A stretch of 45,294 nucleotides of DNA from an uncultured Treponema sp. (lineage in GTDB: Bacteria; Spirochaetota; Spirochaetia; Treponematales; Treponemataceae): assembly GCA_937902125.1 (NCBI GenBank), contig CALDIB010000081.1, positions 1 through 45,294 of the forward strand, in the 5' to 3' direction. This document shows, in pieces, positions 32,879 through 40,814 of this stretch; within the stretch, counting starts at the first letter, position 1; every line of letters begins with the position of its first letter. The notes under the pieces are model-generated. The model was not told the origin of the DNA, searched no databases, and saw only the letters and a list, made by a program, of their open reading frames with translations. A program made the position numbers and the translations under genes.

Positions 32879-34145
32879 TGTTCTTTCCTATTATCAAACT
32901 TACGTTGCATCCGCCAAAGCCAAAAGAATTTGACATGCAAGCGTTTATTTCCTTGTTGAATTTTGTCTCCCGGCCAATCAAATTCAAGGGGGGAAGGCTT
33001 GAATCGTATTGGCCGTCGTAAACATGAAGGGGCAATTTTATGTCGCCAAAACTTTTTCCCCTGTTGTTGGCGATGGAAAGCCAACAGGCCGCAAGCTCTA
33101 TGGCGCTGGAGGCTCCCAGCGTGTGGCCGGTCATGGGCTTGGTGGAACTTGCGGGCACAGAAGCGGCCAGACTTCCAAAAACTTTCGACACGGCCTTGGC
33201 TTCCATAGAATCATTAAGCTTTGTTCCAGTTCCGTGCAAATTAAGATAGTCGATTTGGCCGGCTTCCAACCCCGCGCAAGCCAAGGCCTCTTTCATCGCG
33301 GCAAGCGCTCCGCTTCCGTCGGCCAAGGGCGCGGTCATGTGGCTTGCGTCCGCGCTTTCTCCAAAGCCCAAAAGTTCGATTAATTGAGTTGCTGAATCGG
33401 CCGCGGCGCCAAATCCGCCGCAATTGCCGCGCGCAAAATCTTTGTCCTTTGTCAAAACAAAAAACGCGGCGCCTTCGCCCAAGGTGATTCCGGAACGGTT
33501 GGCGCTAAAGGGATTGGTCTTTGTTTCGCTAACCGCTTCCAAGGAGTCAAAGCCAAGCAAAACCGTGTCGCTGGCCACGTCAACGCCGCCCGCTATGGCC
33601 GCGTCAACAATTCCAGCGGAAATCAATTCAGCGGCCTTTATAATGGCGCTACCGCTTGAAGAGCAGGCGGTGGCAAAAACATAAGAAGGCCCCGCAAGGC
33701 CAAATTTTTCTTTTATATATGTTGCCGGATAGTCGGCGCTTTGAATTTCAAGAGAATAGTTTTTGGGAAAGGCGCCTTTTTCAAAATATTCCCGGTGGCC
33801 GGCCACGGAAAATTCCGAACCGTTGTCGCAACAGCCCGCGCAAACGGCAATACGGTCGGCGCCGTATTTTTGCTTTGCGGCTTGAACCTCCGGCGCGATT
33901 TGTTCCAACGCAGAGTCTTCTATTTGAATAACCCGCATGTCGTAGCGGGCGCCAGTTTTTTTTAGCGCTCCATCTGCAATCTTGGCCGCGAAAAATTCGC
34001 GCCCTGAATGAGTCTTAACTTTTACAAGCCCGTCTTGGCTTCCTGTCGTCAAAGCCTTCCAAAAGTCGCGGACATTGTTTCCAGCCGCGCAAACTATTCC
34101 TGGCTCCGACAAAAAAAGCGATTCTTTCACATTTGAATTATACAT
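32871..34145 (-). CDS. Beta-ketoacyl synthase (ApeO-like, KAS family)
   Basis: 424 residues from ATG 34145 (MYNSNVKESLFLSEPG); the frame runs to 34244 but the N-terminus then overlaps the divergent GNAT gene. The Cys-His-His triad is visible in 'FATACSSSGSAII', 'NLHGTGTKLND' and 'PMTGHTLGASSA', with 'SNSFGFGGCNVSLIIG' at the end. It diverges from FabF/FabB in the N-terminal third, as do the first ketosynthases of aryl-polyene clusters. First gene of the four-gene cassette. Acyl carrier proteins, acyltransferases and ammonia lyase of full Ape clusters are not in the window. Confidence 0.88.
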   Translation of the reverse strand: MYNSNVKESLFLSEPGIVCAAGNNVRDFWKALTTGSQDGLVKVKTHSGREFFAAKIADGALKKTGARYDMRVIQIEDSALEQIAPEVQAAKQKYGADRIAVCAGCCDNGSEFSVAGHREYFEKGAFPKNYSLEIQSADYPATYIKEKFGLAGPSYVFATACSSSGSAIIKAAELISAGIVDAAIAGGVDVASDTVLLGFDSLEAVSETKTNPFSANRSGITLGEGAAFFVLTKDKDFARGNCGGFGAAADSATQLIELLGFGESADASHMTAPLADGSGALAAMKEALACAGLEAGQIDYLNLHGTGTKLNDSMEAKAVSKVFGSLAASVPASSTKPMTGHTLGASSAIELAACWLSIANNRGKSFGDIKLPLHVYDGQYDSSLPPLNLIGRETKFNKEINACMSNSFGFGGCNVSLIIGKNNG

Positions 34146-34168
34146 AATGCCGCGGAAATAGTCAAATC

Positions 34169-34196
34169 TTGACAAAAACTGGCTTTTTAGTAAAAA
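34169..34196 (+). promoter_or_regulatory. Promoter of the GNAT gene, nearly leaderless
   Basis: TTGACA (34169-34174), a 16-nt spacer, TAAAAA (34191-34196), then 7 nt to the ATG at 34204. No ribosome-binding site is seen. Confidence 0.5.
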
Positions 34197-34203
34197 TTCA
34201 GCC

Positions 34204-34674
34204 ATGATACGGAGAGCGGAAGAAAAGGATTTGGAGCGGGTCAACGACTTGCTTTTTCAGGTTTTGGAAGTCCACGCCAACGGGCGGCCGGACATTTTCA
34301 TTCACGGAACAAAAAAATACACGGACGAAGAGCTGCTCAAAATTTTCAAGGACGACAAGCGGCCGGTTTTTGTCTTTGCCGACGACAATGACATTGTTCA
34401 GGGATACGCCTTTTGCGTTTTTGAGGAAACAAGGGGCGTTCCAAATTTGCGGGATGAAAAGACAATTTACATTGACGACATTTGCGTTGACCAAAAATGC
34501 CGGGGCCAAAAAATAGCCACAAGGCTTTTTAATCATGTCAAAGAATTTGCCGCCAAAAACGGCTGCCGGCGGATAACCCTAAACGTCTGGAGCGTCAATC
34601 CCGGCGCCCGCAAATTCTACGAAACCATGGGCATGAAGCCGCTAAAAACCGTGATGGAAAGCGTCCTTTTTTGA
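34204..34674 (+). CDS. GNAT-family N-acetyltransferase
   Basis: 156 residues. The acetyl-CoA-binding motif A is 'YIDDICVDQKCRGQKIATRLFNHV' (Q/R-x-x-G-x-G/A form as CRGQKIA), and motif B holds 'LNVWSVNPGARKFYETMGMKP'. The 'RRAEEKDLERVNDLLFQVLEVHANGRPDIF' start is common in spirochaete and clostridial GNATs of unknown substrate. It is transcribed away from the ketosynthase cassette and is followed by three strong hairpins (34713-34837), one of which may terminate it. Confidence 0.9.
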   Translation: MIRRAEEKDLERVNDLLFQVLEVHANGRPDIFIHGTKKYTDEELLKIFKDDKRPVFVFADDNDIVQGYAFCVFEETRGVPNLRDEKTIYIDDICVDQKCRGQKIATRLFNHVKEFAAKNGCRRITLNVWSVNPGARKFYETMGMKPLKTVMESVLF

Positions 34675-34712
34675 CGGCCTTGACAGAGTTCAGTCAAAAA
34701 ACTAATATGGAA

Positions 34713-34837
34713 ATCTCTAAAAATTGCAATTTTTAGAGATAACTTTGAAAACGCGATGTTTTAACTCTTGCTATTTTCAAGAGTTAAAACTCGCCGGCAT
34801 CTCGAAAAATCGCTGAAAGTGAGTTTTTCGAGATGCC
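34713..34837. repeat. Three consecutive perfect hairpins
   Basis: H1 is a perfect 28-nt palindrome (34713-34740). H2 has a 13-bp stem, GTTTTAACTCTTG (34758-34770) with 34778-34790. H3 has a 14-bp stem, GGCATCTCGAAAAA (34796-34809) with 34824-34837. They fill the 199-nt gap between the GNAT gene and the ABC binding-protein gene, leaving 36 nt to the ATG at 34874. They could terminate the first gene or form a leader controlling the second. Confidence 0.85.
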
Positions 34838-34873
34838 CATATTTTTACATTCTTTTTTTTTATGGAGAAAATT

Positions 34874-35632
34874 ATGAAAAAAATTTTTGTCGCCGCCCTC
34901 GCGCTCGCCTTGATTTTTGGAATGGCTTCTTGCTCCAAAAAGACAAAAAAAGCGGGAAAAACTTGGATTGTGGCCACAGACACGGCCTTCCGTCCTTTTG
35001 AGTACACAAACGAAAAGAATCAGTTTGTTGGAATCGACGTTGACCTTTTGGCCGCTGTCGCCGAGGACCAGGGCTTTAACTACGATTTGCAGTCTCTGGG
35101 CTGGGACGGAGGAGTGGCCGCCGTTCAGGTTGGACAGGCCGACGCCTTGATTGCCGGCGCCACCATCAAACAGGAACGCATTGACTCAGGCTGGATTTTC
35201 AGCGACGGCTACTACAACGCCACTCAGACTTTTGTCGTGGCCAAAGATTCCGCCATCGAAAAATTTGAAGACCTCAAAGGAAAGAACGTCGCCGTCAAAA
35301 ACGGAACGGCCGGAATGGACTTTGCCAACTCCCTCAAGGACAAGTACGGATTTACAGTGACTGTATTTGAAGACTCGCCCACAATGTATCAGGACGTGGT
35401 TCTTGGAAACAGCGACGCATGCTGCGAAGACACTCCAATCATCGCCTCAAACATCAAGGACGCAAAGCTTCCCCTTAAAATTCCCGCCGGAATGGAAAGC
35501 GAAGGCGCCCCTTACGGCTTTGCCATCATGAACCCCAAGAACAAGGAATTGCTTGACATGTTCAACAAGGGCTTGGCCAACATCCGCGCCAACGGAACTT
35601 ACCAAAAGATTTTGGACAAGTACTTGAAGTAG
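34874..35632 (+). CDS. Amino-acid ABC transporter substrate-binding lipoprotein
   Basis: 252 residues from ATG 34874 (GGAG 7 nt upstream); an ATG four codons earlier lacks a site. A lipoprotein signal (MKKIFVAALALALIFGMASC) puts the lipidated Cys at ~20. The rest is a family 3 (His/Gln/polar amino-acid) binding protein: 'WIVATDTAFRPFEYTN', 'QFVGIDVDLLAAVAEDQG', 'GQADALIAGATIKQERID', 'LKGKNVAVKNGTAG' and 'YGFAIMNPKNKELL'. It should deliver an amino acid to the permease and ATPase at 39.4-40.8 kb, from which it is separated by three unrelated genes. Tandem hairpins follow its stop. Confidence 0.93.
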   Translation: MKKIFVAALALALIFGMASCSKKTKKAGKTWIVATDTAFRPFEYTNEKNQFVGIDVDLLAAVAEDQGFNYDLQSLGWDGGVAAVQVGQADALIAGATIKQERIDSGWIFSDGYYNATQTFVVAKDSAIEKFEDLKGKNVAVKNGTAGMDFANSLKDKYGFTVTVFEDSPTMYQDVVLGNSDACCEDTPIIASNIKDAKLPLKIPAGMESEGAPYGFAIMNPKNKELLDMFNKGLANIRANGTYQKILDKYLK

Positions 35633-35676
35633 GAACGGTCAAGGCGCGCTTCGCTTGAAGCCTTGACTCGTTCCTT

Positions 35677-35714
35677 TTGCGGCGCGAACAAAATTTTCGC
35701 GCCGCAATAATTTT
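35677..35714 (+). terminator. Terminator after the ABC binding-protein gene
   Basis: TTGCGGCGCGAA (35677-35688) pairs perfectly with TTCGCGCCGCAA (35696-35707), followed by TAATTTT. A second, weaker hairpin (GTCAAGGC / GCCTTGAC) lies between it and the stop codon at 35632. Confidence 0.75.
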
Positions 35715-35821
35715 GGCGCGTTTGCGCAATGGCCGCTCTCCCGGGGGGCGGTTTTTTATTGCCGTTCCTATTTGCAAAACCCGCAAATTCGCGCTACAAT
35801 GTTCCGCATAAGGAACGTCCC

Positions 35822-37831
35822 ATGCCAAAAATTACAAGAAAAATCAACGCCGCCATTATTATCTTTACGCTGGCAAGCCTTCTTGTTAACGTTGTCTTTG
35901 ACTTTTTTGCGGTCAGAAAAATTTTAAGCGAAACTTACGACACCTTTTTGACGCAAATCGCATACACAGGCGCGTCCTATTTTAAGGGCGACAAGCTGGC
36001 GTATTATTCTACGGAAGGAACCAATTCCGACGAATACAAGGATTGCCTTATAAAGCTTGCGAACCTTACCGAGAACACCGACATCAGTTTTTTGTATGTG
36101 TGCATTCCCGAAATGCCGGATTGCAAAAGCAAAACTTATGTCTTTAACGTGGTCAACTCAAAACTGCGAAACAAATACAATCCTTACAAACCGGGCTACA
36201 AAGACGACACCGGCGACGTAAGCGCCGCAAGGCATAAGCGCTTGATGGAACAGGGCGGCCATGAAGTTGACACGGCAATTTTCACCCATCTTGGCGCAAG
36301 AAAAAGAATCACCTTGGCCTTGCGAAACTCAAAGGGAAAAAATGTCGGCGTCATTTGCGTCGAAAAGCAATTGGACGCGGTCAACGAAATCTTAAAGAAC
36401 TATCTTCACATCGACTTATTTTTCGCACCGTTAACGTCACTAATATTCTTTTTGCTTTTTGGAGCCTTCATTAGCAAACGCTTTGTGGCGCCCATAATTT
36501 CCATCACAAAAGAAGCCAACGAATTTGCAAGCCACGACGCGCATTTTTCGGACAAGCTCAAGGCAATTCATTCCAACGACGAAATTGAAACGCTGGCGCG
36601 CTCAATAGAAAAAATGGGCATCGACATTCAAATATACATCAAGGACTTGATGCGGGTCACAGGCGAAAAAGAGCGCATCAGCGCGGAGCTTTCGGTTGCC
36701 AGCGGAATCCAGGCCGGAATGCTTCCCAAAAACTTTTCGCCTTACCAAGACCATCCGGGCATTCAACTTTACGCCAGCATGAAGGCGGCCAAGGAAGTTG
36801 GCGGCGACTTTTACGACTTTTTCTGGACGGGCAAAAACAAACTTTGGCTTGTCATGGGAGATGTCAGCGGAAAGGGCGTGCCCGCCGCCATGTTCATGGT
36901 AATAGCCAAGGCGCTCATCAGAAACGCCGCCACCTTGGACTACGAGCCCAGCGAAATTTGCGAACGGGTGAACAACCAGCTTTGCAAGGAAAACGAGCAG
37001 GGCTTGTTCGTAACTTGCTGGCTCGCCTGCGTTGACCTCGCTTCGGGAAAAATGAAATTTGCCAACGCGGCGCACAATCCGCCCGTTCTCTTTGACGGCT
37101 CGGAATATAAATTCCTCACGCAAAAAAGCGGAATCATGCTGGCCGCCATGGACAACAGCCAGTATGAGGAGCATGAGATTCAGCTAAAAAAAGGAAGCCG
37201 CCTTTTCTTATACACGGACGGCGTGACCGAAGCGCAAAACAAGGACAAGCGGCTTTTTGGAGAGGGGCTGCTTTTGAGCGCCATGGCAAAGACCGCGGCG
37301 CTTTCGGCAAAAGAAACAGTTCAGCTTATAAACGAAGAAGTTGACCGCTTTGCCGCTGGAGAGCCGCAAGCCGACGACATAACGACCCTTTGCTTTGAAT
37401 TTGACGATTTTTCGGCAAGCCAGGACAAAGAAAAAGTTTTGCGGGTGGCCGCCGACGACCAAAAATTGCCGGAAGTGATTGACTTCATAAAGTCAAGCCT
37501 TCCCGCGAATGTTTCCGACGACGTTTCCAACAAACTGGAATTGGCCGCGGAAGAAATTTTTGTGAACATCAGCCATTACGCCTACCAAACAAAGGGAGAG
37601 GCCGAAGTGTTTGTGGAATTTCCCAAAGACGACACAATAAGGGTTGCCTTTGCGGACTGGGGAAAAGAATTCAATCCGCTTGAAACGCCCGACCCAGACT
37701 TTGAGCAAAGCGCCGACGAGCGCCGGCTTGGAGGCTTTGGAATTTATTTGACAAAGAAATTTATGGACAAGGTTGAATACAGGCGGGAAGACGGAAAGAA
37801 CTTTTTGACGATAGAAAAAACCTTGGCGTGA
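35822..37831 (+). CDS. Membrane SpoIIE-type serine phosphatase with C-terminal RsbW-like ATPase domain
   Basis: 669 residues from ATG 35822 (AAGGA 7 nt upstream). Transmembrane helix at ~9-30, an extracytoplasmic sensor region to ~195, a second helix at ~198-222, a HAMP segment, then a PP2C/SpoIIE domain ('ELSVASGIQAGMLP', 'GGDFYDFF', 'MGDVSGKGVPAAMFM', metal-binding Asp residues) and, from ~545, a HATPase domain of the anti-sigma-factor-kinase type ('KLELAAEEIFVNISHYAY', 'GGFGIYLTKKFMD'). One protein could thus dephosphorylate and phosphorylate a STAS antagonist, and a STAS protein is encoded opposite it at 37960. This is a partner-switching module; its output target is not in the window. 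Confidence 0.93.
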   Translation: MPKITRKINAAIIIFTLASLLVNVVFDFFAVRKILSETYDTFLTQIAYTGASYFKGDKLAYYSTEGTNSDEYKDCLIKLANLTENTDISFLYVCIPEMPDCKSKTYVFNVVNSKLRNKYNPYKPGYKDDTGDVSAARHKRLMEQGGHEVDTAIFTHLGARKRITLALRNSKGKNVGVICVEKQLDAVNEILKNYLHIDLFFAPLTSLIFFLLFGAFISKRFVAPIISITKEANEFASHDAHFSDKLKAIHSNDEIETLARSIEKMGIDIQIYIKDLMRVTGEKERISAELSVASGIQAGMLPKNFSPYQDHPGIQLYASMKAAKEVGGDFYDFFWTGKNKLWLVMGDVSGKGVPAAMFMVIAKALIRNAATLDYEPSEICERVNNQLCKENEQGLFVTCWLACVDLASGKMKFANAAHNPPVLFDGSEYKFLTQKSGIMLAAMDNSQYEEHEIQLKKGSRLFLYTDGVTEAQNKDKRLFGEGLLLSAMAKTAALSAKETVQLINEEVDRFAAGEPQADDITTLCFEFDDFSASQDKEKVLRVAADDQKLPEVIDFIKSSLPANVSDDVSNKLELAAEEIFVNISHYAYQTKGEAEVFVEFPKDDTIRVAFADWGKEFNPLETPDPDFEQSADERRLGGFGIYLTKKFMDKVEYRREDGKNFLTIEKTLA

Positions 37832-37850
37832 AAAGAGCCAAAGTCCGCGT

Positions 37851-37923
37851 CTTGACAAAGACCCGCAGTCATTGCGGCACGACGATTCCAGCCGCGCCTT
37901 GACAAAGACCCGCAGTCACTGCG
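37851..37923. repeat. Pair of 26-bp direct repeats
   Basis: The unit beginning CTTGACAAAGACCCGCAGTC occurs at 37851-37876 and 37898-37923, differing at one base near the end. Each copy can form a small hairpin (GCAGTCACTGC type). They lie between the convergent phosphatase and STAS genes, followed by a CCCCG/CGGGG hairpin at about 37931-37954. Confidence 0.75.
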
Positions 37924-37959
37924 ACGCGCTATCCCCGCTCGCTTTGCATCGGGGTTCGT

Positions 37960-38262
37960 TTATTTTTCAAAATTCAGCAATTTGTCCATGCTTGTGGCTT
38001 CAAGCACTTGCTGGACAAACTCCGACGGCCTTTGAACCACCATTTTTCCGCCGGCGCCGCCCATGATTTTGTGGGCCAGCAAAATGTCACGCAAGCCGGT
38101 GCTGGACATATATTCAACGCCGCTCAAGTCCAAATACATTACCTTGGCGCCTTGGGAAGCTTCCTTGATTACCTTTTCCAATTGCGGCGCGGTCGTGGTG
38201 TCCAAACGGCCTAAAACCGCAATGTTGACGTTTGTTCCGTTTCTGCTTTGCTTTACTTCCAT
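37960..38262 (-). CDS. STAS-domain anti-sigma-factor antagonist
   Basis: 100 residues from ATG 38262 (AGGG 8 nt upstream); a TTG two codons earlier is the other option. A single STAS domain: 'VNIAVLGRLDTTTAPQLEKVI', 'VMYLDLSGVEYMSSTGLRDILLAHK', with the phosphorylatable Ser in MSSTG. Unphosphorylated antagonists of this type bind an HATPase kinase and free its target. The convergent gene encodes both a STAS phosphatase and an HATPase domain, so the two are likely partners. Confidence 0.93.
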   Translation of the reverse strand: MEVKQSRNGTNVNIAVLGRLDTTTAPQLEKVIKEASQGAKVMYLDLSGVEYMSSTGLRDILLAHKIMGGAGGKMVVQRPSEFVQQVLEATSMDKLLNFEK

Positions 38263-38424
38263 AGTCAAACCCTCATTCCATATTATACAACAAAATTTAA
38301 TTTTTTTGAAGCGCGGGGCAAATTTTTATCGAAAAAACTTTAAAAGTGTGATACAATGTTAGACGCGCGTTTTGGCCGCCTTTTGGCCGGCCTTTCGACA
38401 TTTCAATGTAAAAGGATTTTTAAT

Positions 38425-39387
38425 ATGGCAAACTGCGTTAAATGCGGAGGCTCGATTATTCCCGGGGCCAAATTTTGCTTTAAATGCGGAACCGGAGTTC
38501 AACAGCCCACGGTCCTAAAACCATGTCCAAATTGTTTTTCTGGAATCAGCGACGAAATGGTTTTTTGCCCTTGGTGCGGCAAATTGCATGAGCATGTCCA
38601 AGAAGCCAAAAAAAAGGACGTGGACGTTCCGGAAACAATTCCCAACTTGATTGTGGTTGGCGGCGGAAAATTTTTTATGGGAATCGGCGAATTTTCCCAC
38701 AGCGTGGAATTAAGTTCATTTAAAATGAGCGTGGCTCCGGTAACGCAAAACCAATACGAATTTGTCATGGGAACAAACCCCTCAAAATTTTTGGGCGGCG
38801 ACTTGCCGGTGGAAAGCGTCAACTTTTGCGCGGCCATCCGCTATTGCAACGCCCTAAGCAAAATGATGAACTTGGTTCCCTGCTACACAATCGGAAGTTC
38901 CAGCGACTTTTCAAATGTTGAAGACACAAGCCCAATTTGGAAGCGCTTGGTTTGCGACTTTTCGGCCAACGGCTACAGGCTTCCCACAGAAGCGGAATGG
39001 GAATACGCCGCGCGGGGCGGAAAGAAAAAATCCACTTCCTTGTATTCCGGCTCGGACGACATAAACGAAGTGGCTTGGTACGGCGAAAATTCAATGATAA
39101 AAACCCACGACGTTTGCGAAAAAAAGCCCAACGCCCTTGGCCTTTACGACATGTGCGGAAACGTCGCCGAATGGGTTTTTGACGATTACGCCGAATACGA
39201 AAAAAAGCCGCAGCTCAATCCTTGCGGACCATGCAACATGAGCGGCGTTCACGTAAAGCGGGGCGGCAGTTGGCTTGACGACGCGGAACAGTGCAACGTA
39301 TTTTTTAGAAGCTCAAGCCCTCAGGGCGGAAAAAGCAGCAACCTTGGCTTTAGAATTTGCTCTTCCCTTCCGCCGGTTGAGGAATAA
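38425..39387 (+). CDS. Zinc-ribbon protein with FGE/SUMF1-like domain
   Basis: 320 residues from ATG 38425 (AAAGGA upstream); the frame reaches 38356 without a start signal. Two zinc ribbons open the protein (CVKCGGS...CFKCG and CPNCFSG...CPWCG, residues 4-55), then a linker and an FGE-sulfatase/SUMF1 domain (~70-320: 'PNLIVVGGGKFFMG', 'VTQNQYEFVMGTNPSKF', 'LPTEAEWEYAARGG', 'LGLYDMCGNVAEWV', 'VKRGGSWLDD', 'LGFRICSS'). No signal peptide, so cytoplasmic, unlike the exported FGE fusion at 24.6 kb. Zinc ribbons often mediate protein or RNA contacts. The amino-acid permease gene starts 17 nt downstream, so they are probably co-transcribed. Confidence 0.88.
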   Translation: MANCVKCGGSIIPGAKFCFKCGTGVQQPTVLKPCPNCFSGISDEMVFCPWCGKLHEHVQEAKKKDVDVPETIPNLIVVGGGKFFMGIGEFSHSVELSSFKMSVAPVTQNQYEFVMGTNPSKFLGGDLPVESVNFCAAIRYCNALSKMMNLVPCYTIGSSSDFSNVEDTSPIWKRLVCDFSANGYRLPTEAEWEYAARGGKKKSTSLYSGSDDINEVAWYGENSMIKTHDVCEKKPNALGLYDMCGNVAEWVFDDYAEYEKKPQLNPCGPCNMSGVHVKRGGSWLDDAEQCNVFFRSSSPQGGKSSNLGFRICSSLPPVEE

Positions 39388-39404
39388 GAGAGGAAAAGAT
39401 TTTT

Positions 39405-40073
39405 ATGCTTTCCATTTTTAAAACGTATTTTTTTATGTTGGCGGCGTCCTTGGGCCACACGCTTTTGCTGGCCCTGTTCGCGCTTCTTTTTGCAATGATA
39501 ATAGGACTCTTTTTTGCCTTGCTGAACGTAAGCCGCAACAAAATTCTAAACGCGATAGGAACGATTTACGTTGACGCGATTCGCGGCGTGCCCCTTATCG
39601 TCCTTGCCTTTTTCATTTACTTTGGCGTTCCTCAAGGCGTCAAAGTTTTTGTGGACAACTTTAGGCTGCCCGCCTTGCAGGCTGGAACAATCGCGCTGGC
39701 GATGAACTGCGGCGCCTACATGGCGGAAATTTTCCGCGCCGGAATCGAAAGCATAGACAAGGGCCAGATGGAAGCCGCGCGCTCTTTGGGCCTTACTTAC
39801 GGAACAAGCATGAGGCGGGTGATTTTGCCCCAAGCCTTTAAGGTGATGATTCCTTCAATCATAAACCAGTTCATCATAACGCTAAAAGACACTTCGATTC
39901 TTTCTGTAATAGGATATCCTGAACTTACCAACACCGGCCGCACCATCGCGGGAAACACTTTCCGCAGTTTGGAAACCTGGGCTATTGTGGGAATTCTTTA
40001 CATGATAGTAATCGTATCTTTAAGCCGCGCCGCAAAGGCGTTGGAGCGGAGGATAAAGACAAATGACAAATAA
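39405..40073 (+). CDS. Amino-acid ABC transporter permease
   Basis: 222 residues with about five membrane helices. The conserved cytoplasmic EAA loop is 'MEAARSLGLTYGTSMRRVILPQA', and 'GTIYVDAIRGVPLIVLAFFIYFG' marks the HisM/GlnP family of polar amino-acid importers. GAGAGGAAAAG precedes the ATG. It overlaps the ATPase gene by 11 nt and follows the zinc-ribbon gene by 17 nt. Only one permease gene is present, so it probably works as a homodimer with the binding protein at 34.9 kb. Confidence 0.95.
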   Translation: MLSIFKTYFFMLAASLGHTLLLALFALLFAMIIGLFFALLNVSRNKILNAIGTIYVDAIRGVPLIVLAFFIYFGVPQGVKVFVDNFRLPALQAGTIALAMNCGAYMAEIFRAGIESIDKGQMEAARSLGLTYGTSMRRVILPQAFKVMIPSIINQFIITLKDTSILSVIGYPELTNTGRTIAGNTFRSLETWAIVGILYMIVIVSLSRAAKALERRIKTNDK

Positions 40074-40806
40074 TTCTGAAATAAAAATTCATGTCGAAAA
40101 TTTAAAGAAAACTTTTGGAAAGCTGGAAGTCCTAAAGGACATCAACATCGACATAACCCAAGGCGAAGTGCTTGTGGTAATCGGGCCCAGCGGCTCCGGC
40201 AAGTCAACATTCTTGCGCTGCCTTAACCGTTTGGAAACGGCCACAAGTGGAAAAATCATCGTCAACGGCGAAAACATCAGCGACAAAAAGGTGAACATAA
40301 ACAAGGCGCGGGAAAACATCGGAATGGTTTTTCAGCACTTCAACTTGTTCCCCAACATGACCGTCTTGCAAAACGTCACGCTCGCTCCGGTGGAACTGAA
40401 AAAAATGTCAAAGGACGAGGCGGAAGAAACAGGAATGAAGCTCTTGCAGCGGGTAGGCCTTGACTCAAAGGCCCACAGCTATCCCCAGCAGCTTTCTGGC
40501 GGACAAAAGCAGCGGGTGGCCATAGCGCGCGCCTTGGCCATGAATCCTTCAATCATGCTTTTTGACGAGCCGACGAGCGCCCTTGACCCTGAAATGGTGG
40601 GCGAAGTCCTTGCGGTAATGAAGGAGCTTGCAAAGGGCGGAATGACCATGATTGTCGTAACCCACGAAATGGGATTTGCCCGGGAAGTTGCCGACCGCAT
40701 TGTCTTTATGGACGGCGGCTACATCATTGAACAGGGAACTCCTGAAGAGATTTTGAAAAACCCCAAGCAAGAGCGGACAATCAGCTTTTTGAACAAAGTT
40801 TTGTGA
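40063..40806 (+). CDS. Amino-acid ABC transporter ATP-binding protein (GlnQ/HisP type)
   Basis: 247 residues with all ABC motifs: Walker A 'GPSGSGKST' (~43-51), Q-loop 'IGMVFQHFNLFPNMTV', signature 'LSGGQKQR', Walker B 'IMLFDEPTSALDP' and H-loop 'VTHEM'. The 'FQHFNLFPNMTVL' and 'ALDPEMVGEVL' stretches are those of polar amino-acid importers. It overlaps the permease by 11 nt and the following cytidylate-kinase-like frame by 4 nt at an alternative GTG. Confidence 0.97.
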   Translation: MTNNSEIKIHVENLKKTFGKLEVLKDINIDITQGEVLVVIGPSGSGKSTFLRCLNRLETATSGKIIVNGENISDKKVNINKARENIGMVFQHFNLFPNMTVLQNVTLAPVELKKMSKDEAEETGMKLLQRVGLDSKAHSYPQQLSGGQKQRVAIARALAMNPSIMLFDEPTSALDPEMVGEVLAVMKELAKGGMTMIVVTHEMGFAREVADRIVFMDGGYIIEQGTPEEILKNPKQERTISFLNKVL

Positions 40807-40814
40807 GGCGCGGA

